Below are positions 1 through 5,551 of a stretch of DNA of 5,551 nucleotides, in pieces. Position 1 is the first letter of the stretch, and the number at the start of each line of letters is the position of its first letter. The notes beneath the pieces were generated by a model, which saw only the letters and a program-made list of their open reading frames with translations, made no database searches and had not been told where the DNA came from. The position numbers and the translations under genes were made by a program. Source of the DNA: Gammaproteobacteria bacterium (GTDB lineage Bacteria; Pseudomonadota; Gammaproteobacteria; Arenicellales; Poriferihabitantaceae); assembly GCA_009839585.1 (NCBI GenBank), contig VXPI01000327.1, positions 1 to 5,551 of the forward strand, given 5' to 3'.

Positions 1-1
1 A

Positions 2-223
2 TTTTCCCCGAAATTCGGGCAAAATCACGCCAAAACCTTCCCTGAACGCAAATCTTCTGTCTGTCAAGACGCGATTATGGCATATGATAACAAGGATATG
101 CGTACGGATTCCGAGAGCGAAGAATTTTTGCGGATCAACCAGATGTGTGCAAAATGCTCCGAGATCGTCCAGGCTGGACAATTTCGGGCAAATCTTCGAA
201 AATTATTTTCAAGATATAAATAA
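2..223 (+). CDS. Possible C-terminal fragment of an unidentified protein, cut by the window edge
   Basis: A reading frame is open from the left edge to a TAA at 221-223, giving 73 residues with no stop. The product is hydrophilic: an acidic patch (DSESEEF) is followed by a CAKC cysteine pair and a basic end (RANLRKLFSRYK), a composition typical of real coding sequence. The first ATG in the frame is at 77, but the frame stays open upstream of it, so a true start may lie outside the window. I do not recognise the family. The minus strand is also open over roughly 1-203, and another plus-strand frame is open at 84-272, so coding is not certain. I prefer this frame because its residue mix looks the most natural. 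No function is proposed. Confidence 0.33.
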   Translation, partial: FSPKFGQNHAKTFPERKSSVCQDAIMAYDNKDMRTDSESEEFLRINQMCAKCSEIVQAGQFRANLRKLFSRYK

Positions 224-376
224 AAATAACAATATGTTAAATGTCAAATCAGGGTTTTCTGACAGACACTAATTAGGTTGATGCCCGGGATCCGAGCTGG
301 CATGGATTTATAACAATCTGGTTATTGCGCTGGGTTATCCTGGCTTCTGGCAATTCCAGTCTATTCTTCTAAAAAA
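224..376. other. Intergenic region upstream of the ATPase gene
   Basis: This 153-bp gap begins AT-rich (about 224-245). It holds a weak imperfect hairpin at about 242-269 (TGTC..TCAG / CTGA..GACA, loop GGTTTT) that lacks a T-tract, so I do not call it a terminator. I see no convincing -35/-10 pair and no Shine-Dalgarno sequence in front of the ATG at 377. A frame without a usual start codon, open from 282 to the TGA at 378-380, occupies the right part. Confidence 0.5.
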
Positions 377-380
377 ATGA
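282..380 (+). pseudogene. Short open frame ending in an ATGA overlap with the ATPase start; possible gene remnant
   Basis: Between an in-frame TGA at 279-281 and a TGA at 378-380 lies a 32-codon open frame. It contains hydrophobic and aromatic stretches (WIYNNLVIALGYPGFWQFQ) and ends in LLKK. It has no ATG, GTG or TTG start, so as it stands it is at best the tail of a broken gene. Its stop overlaps the ATG of the downstream ATPase as ATGA, the arrangement seen in translationally coupled genes. The ATPase has no visible ribosome binding site, so coupling to a former upstream gene would make sense. I cannot name a family, and chance remains a fair explanation for so short a frame. Confidence 0.22.
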
Positions 381-2068
381 TTCATAAGGTCACTATCAGT
401 CATTTCAAGAAATTTGATCATATAGAGTTCATGCTTCCGAATTGCGGTGTAATTTGCGGGCCTAACAACTCAGGCAAGACTACGCTTCTCCAGGGCTTGT
501 CGACATGGTCTGAACTGGGGGAACTCTGGTTGCGGCATAATACGGATTTAACCCGCAAAAAAAATGGGGAATTTCATAGTGCAGAACTGGATATTTCCGA
601 CTCCGGAATTCTCCCCCCATCCATTTCCGATGAATTGTGGCACAACAAAAACACCCGACAGCCGATTTCCATTAGCGTGTCTGCCAAGGACTGGAATATT
701 GGCTTTAGCCTGCATTATCAAGATTCTCCTGTCGTCCGGATTCGGCCGCTTGCAGACTTGTCTGAAAACCATCTAAACACCTATGCCGAATCTCCGTTGA
801 AGGCACTCTATATCCCGTCTCTGTCGTGGCTGGATATTAAGGAGCCGGAATATACGAGACCGGTGATTGAAAAAAGACTGTCTCACAGCAAGGGTGGAAT
901 AGTTCTCAGGAACATGATTAAAGCGGTAAGTAGCGACAGTGAAAAATGGGAAAAACTACAGTTTACCGTTAAGTCTTTTTTTGGGTTTGAACTTTCCAGA
1001 CCTAGTGGCGATGATCCCATAATGGTGCGTTACAAGCATTCGGAGGTCGATCATTGGTATGACCTGGTTAACGGGGCGGCAGGCTTCCTGCAGATACTCC
1101 TGCTGCAATCTGCACTCCTGCATTCCGATGCAAAACTGTTTCTTGTTGACGAGCCTGATGCACACCTGCATGCACTTCTCAAGGAGAGAGTATATGACCT
1201 CATAAAAGAGCACTGTAGAGAACACGACTGTCAGGCATTGATTGCAACTCACTCGGGCAGACTGATTGACATGGCAGCTCGTGAAAACGGGAACAAACTG
1301 TTTGTCATTTCAGGGGGGGGCCTGAATCCGATTACAAGAACAGAGGCCGATACACTTTTAAAGATACCTGCGGAGCAGATTGCTTTCGCACAAGCCAGAC
1401 ATGCCGTTCTGTACCTGGAAGGAAAATCTGATCTTGATATTTTGCTGGAGTGGGCAAGAATTCTGGATCATCCATCCTTGAAATATCTTAATGGGGCGTT
1501 CTGGGTTCCGATAGCGGAAGAGCGTGGCCGCAAGAATTTCGCAAGGAGGCATTTTAAGTCCCTGAAGGTTCTGGTGCCTGCCTTGAACGCACTCGAGGTG
1601 CGTGATCCAAACAGCAGTCAAGGCCTGTTACATGGACGCCACTCGGCGGGAGAATTGGTCATTGTAGAAGGGAACCGCATGCCCAGGGACATGAAACTCG
1701 CATATTGGAGTCGTTATGAAATTGAAAACTATTTTCTTCATCGACAGGTATTATTGCGTTTTGTGTCAAAGTCGTTTGGAGCAGACACGGAGGAAAAAGT
1801 AAAAGGGTACATGGAGAAAAATTGGCCAGGCATACTGCTGGAAAGTCCTTTTGAACCAAGTATCATGGACCAGGCAAAGGGGAAGACGGAAATCAGGAAC
1901 ATGTTCTCGGAGTCAGGAATCAATTTCAGCGAGTCGGATTTCTATCAGATTGCAGGCATTATGAAACCGGACGAAATACATCCCAATGTCATTTCAATGC
2001 TGGATTTGATTGAGGGTCGAATGTCACTACAGGATGGGTCAACCAGGAATCATATGCAGGTTGAGTAA
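377..2068 (+). CDS. OLD-like ABC-type ATPase with C-terminal TOPRIM-like region (candidate defence nuclease)
   Basis: This 563-residue soluble protein has no signal peptide or membrane segment. Residues 1-320 form an ABC/SMC-type ATPase: Walker A GPNNSGKT at 28-35, a signature-like NGAAGFLQ at 232-239, Walker B FLVDEPDAHLH with D258/E259, and an H-loop ATHS with H292. Residues about 340-540 resemble the TOPRIM region of OLD-family proteins: YLEGKSDLDIL with E348 and D352, then YEIENYFL at 447-454, a motif common after the acidic centre in this group. The expected Asp-x-Asp is not clear; nearby acidic residues are E407, D410 and E431. Such proteins (OLD, GajA, PARIS-type ATPases) couple ATP binding to nuclease action on DNA or tRNA, often against phage. 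The ATG at 377 is the only usual start after an in-frame TAA at 311. It has no Shine-Dalgarno, and an A7 run (371-377) abuts it. No GajB-like helicase or other partner lies within this window. The ATPase call is firm; the TOPRIM and defence roles are inferred. Confidence 0.9.
   Translation: MIHKVTISHFKKFDHIEFMLPNCGVICGPNNSGKTTLLQGLSTWSELGELWLRHNTDLTRKKNGEFHSAELDISDSGILPPSISDELWHNKNTRQPISISVSAKDWNIGFSLHYQDSPVVRIRPLADLSENHLNTYAESPLKALYIPSLSWLDIKEPEYTRPVIEKRLSHSKGGIVLRNMIKAVSSDSEKWEKLQFTVKSFFGFELSRPSGDDPIMVRYKHSEVDHWYDLVNGAAGFLQILLLQSALLHSDAKLFLVDEPDAHLHALLKERVYDLIKEHCREHDCQALIATHSGRLIDMAARENGNKLFVISGGGLNPITRTEADTLLKIPAEQIAFAQARHAVLYLEGKSDLDILLEWARILDHPSLKYLNGAFWVPIAEERGRKNFARRHFKSLKVLVPALNALEVRDPNSSQGLLHGRHSAGELVIVEGNRMPRDMKLAYWSRYEIENYFLHRQVLLRFVSKSFGADTEEKVKGYMEKNWPGILLESPFEPSIMDQAKGKTEIRNMFSESGINFSESDFYQIAGIMKPDEIHPNVISMLDLIEGRMSLQDGSTRNHMQVE
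1313..1320 (+). repeat. G8 homopolymer inside the ATPase gene
   Basis: Eight consecutive G residues encode part of the S-G-G-G turn between the ATPase H-loop and the TOPRIM-like region (about residues 312-315). Gain or loss of one base would cut the protein after the ATPase domain. G tracts of this length are known slippage sites in contingency genes, but nothing here shows that this one varies. Confidence 0.9.
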
Positions 2069-2078
2069 TGTGTAATCC

Positions 2079-2098
2079 CGATAGTGTGCGATAGTGTT
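2079..2098 (+). repeat. Two tandem copies of a 10-bp unit (CGATAGTGTG / CGATAGTGTT)
   Basis: Just past the ATPase stop codon, CGATAGTGTG is followed directly by CGATAGTGTT, differing only in the last base. The pair ends 22 bp before the IS remnant. No function is evident; it could be a small duplication or a weak protein-binding site. Confidence 0.7.
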
Positions 2099-2120
2099 TC
2101 AACCTTGTATGAAATTTATT

Positions 2121-2137
2121 CCCTAATCTCAAAATAG
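2121..2137 (+). repeat. Left terminal inverted repeat of the IS1380-family remnant
   Basis: CCCTAATCTCAAAATAG pairs with the reverse complement of 2971-2987 (CCCTAATCTCAAAACAG) at 16 of 17 positions, the outer 14 perfectly. It marks the transposase C-terminal end of the element. Confidence 0.92.
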
Positions 2138-2577
2138 AGACTTTCCTGCCTGTTGCGGCCCGCGATTTCGGTGGTGCGGGTACGGGAAATGCCGGGGAAT
2201 TGCCCGGCAGGCGGGATTCGGGGCGTCAGCGGCGCTGGCTGCCATGTCGGAACGCCGTGGCGGGGCGAGTTTCCGGCCTGACGGCAGATCCGCATCCGCC
2301 AGAGGGTTTCGTCGAGCAGTCCCAGATCCGCGGGACTGACCTTCAGGACCCGCTGCCGGGCATGGCGAACCACCTTCCCGGCCATCGCGTAGAGTCGGCA
2401 GCGGAAGGTGCCTGCCCGCTTTGCGTGCCATTTCAGGGGCAGCGACAGCCGCATCAGGCAGAGCAGGCTGCGGCAATGGCATGACGCTGGGGGACAGGTA
2501 CACGGCATTGGCCCGGAACCCACTGGAGGGCAGATGTGCGCCGGCGAAGTCGATGTGCAACTCCTTGATGCGGTTCT

Positions 2578-2595
2578 CCGAAGCCTCGGCTTCGG
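2578..2595. repeat. Hairpin-forming inverted repeat within the transposase remnant
   Basis: CCGAAGCC-TC-GGCTTCGG is an 8-bp perfect stem with a 2-bp centre. It sits at the codons preceding the catalytic ENRIKEL motif, in the interval where the first frameshift must lie. It may be a simple consequence of GC-rich alanine and glutamate codons. Confidence 0.8.
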
Positions 2596-2906
2596 CCGCT
2601 TCGCGACCTTCCTCTGCACCACCGGGCAGAAGGCCTCCGGCGTCTCGCCCATGACGTGCACGGTGCGGGCGACCGACCCGGTTTCGGAAAGACAGCCGTC
2701 CGCCTGCAGCAGCGGCTGCCAGGCATCCTCCGCAATGGCGGCGACGGCATCCTGGACCGTGCTGTCCATCTTCGCACGGATCGCAAAGCGCGCGCCATGC
2801 CCGCGACAGGCATTGATGACGCCGGCCTGGTACGAGGCAGCATCGGCACGAAACCGGGAAACCCTCACCCCTTCCGGCAGGGCCTCGATACAGCGTCCGA
2901 AGAACC

Positions 2907-2924
2907 CGCATTGCCGGCAATGCG
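2907..2924. repeat. 18-bp perfect palindrome near the right end of the IS remnant
   Basis: CGCATTGCCGGCAATGCG reads the same on both strands. It lies about 50 bp inside the right terminal repeat, where the short original 5' part of the transposase gene meets the middle of the gene, so it may mark or have guided the internal deletion. A protein-binding site is an alternative. Confidence 0.85.
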
Positions 2925-2970
2925 CTGACTTGGCAAGGTTTTCTGCCCTTTTTCCTGCTTTTCGCCATTC

Positions 2971-2987
2971 CTGTTTTGAGATTAGGG
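2971..2987 (-). repeat. Right terminal inverted repeat of the IS1380-family remnant
   Basis: CTGTTTTGAGATTAGGG is the inverted partner of 2121-2137. It lies at the transposase 5' end of the element, and its outer edge is 31 bp upstream of the -10 hexamer proposed for guaB. Confidence 0.92.
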
Positions 2988-2995
2988 CAAATGAG

Positions 2996-3024
2996 TGGAA
3001 TTGACGGATAACTCTCAATATAAT
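2996..3024 (+). promoter_or_regulatory. Probable promoter for guaB (guaBA)
   Basis: A perfect -10 hexamer TATAAT lies at 3019-3024. With a 17-bp spacer the -35 is TGGAAT at 2996-3001, which is weak (three of six consensus bases). A better hexamer, TTGACG at 3001-3006, is only 12 bp away and so is wrongly spaced for sigma-70. Transcription would begin near 3031, giving a leader of about 60 nt. No PurR-like operator is recognisable. The promoter lies just outside the IS remnant. Confidence 0.5.
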
Positions 3025-3058
3025 CAGCCATGCACCAATGCAATTATGAGTTTTGAAC

Positions 3059-4554
<1,496 letters not shown>

Positions 4555-4670
4555 CTGCACACAGTCTTGTGGACTAGGCGTTTCGGGGTAACAGGTCACC
4601 ATGATCTCCATTGCTTGCGTACTGACTTGGCAATATCCCGGTTTGATATCTTCGAAACAGTTCATATCTT
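4555..4670 (+). other. guaB-guaA intergenic spacer
   Basis: The 116-bp spacer contains a small hairpin overlapping the guaB stop (GACTG-CACA-CAGTC, 4553-4566) that is short and not followed by a T-run, so it is not a convincing terminator. TTGGCA at 4627-4632 resembles a -35 box but has no well-spaced -10. Read-through from guaB into guaA is therefore the simplest expectation. Confidence 0.5.
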
Positions 4671-5551
4671 ATGTTGCAAACTACCCACCCTGATAAAAAC
4701 GGGCTGTTGATTCTCGACTTTGGCGCCCAGTACACGCAACTTATCGCGAGAACTGTGCGCGAGATTGGGGTCTATTGTGAAATTCTTCCCTACAATATTG
4801 ATCCTGCCCAAATTGAAGAATCTGGTTGTCGGGGCATCATCCTCTCAGGCAGCCATGCCTCGGCTTATGAGGATCATGATATTCGCTGTCCGGAACTGGT
4901 GTTTTCCATGGATATACCTGTATTGGGAATATGTTATGGAATGCAGACCATGGTTTCGCAGTTGGGTGGTGAGGTTGAGAGTGCTCCAGACCGGGAATAT
5001 GGATATGCAAAAGTACAACTGGTGGAAGACAGCTCCCTGGTAGAGTCAGCCGACTCTGATCTGGAAGTATGGATGAGTCACGGAGACCGAGTCAAGTCTC
5101 TGCCTCGTGGATTCAAGGTGATCGGTCAAACAGAGAGCTGTCCGTTTGCCATCATTGCAGACCCAGTGCGCCACTTTTATGGGGTTCAGTTCCACCCGGA
5201 AGTGAGTCATACGATTCAGGGGAGAGATCTTCTTTCCCACTTTGCTTGGGATATCTGCGGATGTGACAATGACTGGACTGCTACCAATATTATCCATAAC
5301 CAAATCGAGCAGATTCGCAAACAGGTCGGAACTGAAAAAGTCATACTCGGTTTGTCAGGTGGTGTGGACTCATCCGTAGTTGCTGCCCTGCTCCATGAGG
5401 CAATTGGAGATCAGTTGACCTGCATCTTTGTTGATACCGGTCTTTTGAGACTCAATGAAGGTGATGAAGTCATGCAGGTGTTCGCCGAACATATGGGTAT
5501 CAAGGTTCTGAGAGTGAATTCGGCCGGGGAATTTTTTGCAAGGCTCAAAGG
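4671..5551 (+). CDS. guaA: GMP synthase (glutamine-hydrolysing), N-terminal 293 residues, truncated by the window edge
   Basis: GuaA converts XMP to GMP using ATP and glutamine. Residues about 10-200 are the class I glutamine amidotransferase: LILDFGAQYTQLIAR, nucleophile C88 in GICYGMQTM, and H175/E177 in QFHPEVSH. From about residue 205 the ATP-pyrophosphatase domain begins, with the P-loop SGGVDSS at 229-235 and FVDTGLLRLNE. The frame is open to the last base; about 230 residues, including the dimerisation domain, should follow. ATG 4671 fits the family's N-terminus; an in-frame TGA at 4644-4646 and no other ATG, GTG or TTG between them rule out an upstream start. No clear Shine-Dalgarno precedes it. 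The oxyanion-loop region reads SGSHAS (59-64), where E. coli has SGGPES, a variant to note. It lies downstream of guaB in the same direction. Confidence 0.98.
   Translation, partial: MLQTTHPDKNGLLILDFGAQYTQLIARTVREIGVYCEILPYNIDPAQIEESGCRGIILSGSHASAYEDHDIRCPELVFSMDIPVLGICYGMQTMVSQLGGEVESAPDREYGYAKVQLVEDSSLVESADSDLEVWMSHGDRVKSLPRGFKVIGQTESCPFAIIADPVRHFYGVQFHPEVSHTIQGRDLLSHFAWDICGCDNDWTATNIIHNQIEQIRKQVGTEKVILGLSGGVDSSVVAALLHEAIGDQLTCIFVDTGLLRLNEGDEVMQVFAEHMGIKVLRVNSAGEFFARLK

Larger units (their letters stand above)
2116..2968 (-). pseudogene. Transposase of IS1380 family (DDE), N-terminal deletion plus two frameshifts
   Basis: One minus-strand frame gives the middle part of the transposase: ALPEGVRVSRFRADAASY, where the RAD aspartate (codon 2842-2844) should be the second catalytic acid, then an IRAKMD segment. 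Homology then passes to another frame for ENRIKELHIDF, with the third catalytic acid E at 2576-2578, and ..LPSSGFRANAVYL. It then returns to the first frame for LPLKWHAKRAGTFRCRLYAM and the following VVRHARQ block. The first shift lies at about 2580-2610, the second near a G5 run at 2489-2493. An ATG at 2966-2968 just inside the right repeat opens MAKSRKKGRK, perhaps the original start, but the region with the first catalytic Asp is gone. An uninterrupted frame at 2116-3060 exists, but its first 25 or so residues come from outside the IS and it crosses the frameshifted part in the wrong frame. The gene should be inactive. Confidence 0.85.
2121..2987 (-). mobile_element. Internally deleted IS1380-family insertion sequence (867 bp)
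   Basis: The element is bounded by perfect 14-bp terminal inverted repeats (CCCTAATCTCAAAA at 2121-2134 and its reverse complement at 2974-2987), which extend to 16 of 17 matches. Inside is a minus-strand transposase remnant with clear IS1380-type motifs: FRADAASYQAG, ENRIKEL and a C-terminal RLYAMAGKVVRHARQ segment. Full-length members are about 1.6-1.7 kb, so roughly half is missing, all from the N-terminal side of the transposase. GC content is clearly higher than in the flanking genes, supporting separate origin. The flanking bases (TATT on the left, CAAA on the right) do not form the 4-bp target duplication usual for this family. With both ends kept, the element could in principle be mobilised by a full copy elsewhere; that is inference. 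Confidence 0.88.

Noticed and set aside
84..272. 62-residue plus-strand open frame starting at ATG 84
   Set aside because: It has no ribosome binding site, its C-terminal part is low-complexity AT-rich sequence, and it overlaps a frame (2-223) with a more protein-like composition.
284..299. Cloning-vector polylinker-like stretch (CCCGGGATCCGAGCT, SmaI and BamHI sites together)
   Set aside because: It differs from the pUC-type polylinker, and no further vector sequence surrounds it; probably coincidence.
377..2068. Complete Gabija (GajAB) or PARIS system
   Set aside because: No UvrD-like helicase or separate AriB gene is present in the window, so only the ATPase/TOPRIM-like component can be claimed.
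2408..3004. 198-residue plus-strand open frame across the IS remnant
   Set aside because: It is the antisense shadow of GC-rich transposase sequence; its product is rich in Ala, Arg, Ser and Cys with no domain signs.
4627..4655. Internal promoter for guaA (TTGGCA as -35)
   Set aside because: There is no acceptable -10 at 16-18 bp; the nearest AT-rich hexamer, TATCTT, is only 14 bp away.

Overview
This window looks like a chromosomal segment from a proteobacterium, most likely a gammaproteobacterium. GuaB and the visible part of GuaA can be followed against the E. coli proteins almost from end to end, with the catalytic residues at nearly the same numbers. The genus cannot be told from the sequence. 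The housekeeping genes are of moderate GC, while the central insertion remnant is visibly richer in GC, which suggests it was acquired separately.

Layout. (1) Bases 1-376 hold no convincing complete gene. A frame open from the window edge to a stop at 221-223 may be the tail of an upstream gene. A second short open frame without a usual start codon runs into the next gene with an ATGA overlap. (2) Bases 377-2068 encode a 563-residue ABC-type ATPase with a C-terminal TOPRIM-like region, of the OLD/AAA_15-AAA_21 kind that is often found in phage-defence loci. It has no recognisable partner gene here. (3) Bases 2121-2987 are an 867-bp remnant of an IS1380-family insertion sequence on the minus strand. 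Its 14-bp terminal inverted repeats are perfect, but the transposase has lost its N-terminal half and carries two compensating frameshifts. (4) A probable promoter and a short untranslated leader lie between the IS and guaB. (5) Bases 3091-4554 are guaB (IMP dehydrogenase), and from 4671 guaA (GMP synthase) runs off the right edge.

Function. guaB and guaA form the two-step branch that turns IMP into XMP and then GMP, in the common guaBA order. The ATPase gene is a likely accessory insertion upstream of this core locus, and the IS remnant separates the two, ending only about 30 bp from the guaB -10 element. The points most worth a second look are the lone OLD-like ATPase with an atypical TOPRIM acidic motif and a G8 tract, the non-autonomous IS derivative, and an 11-codon leader frame whose stop overlaps the guaB start.
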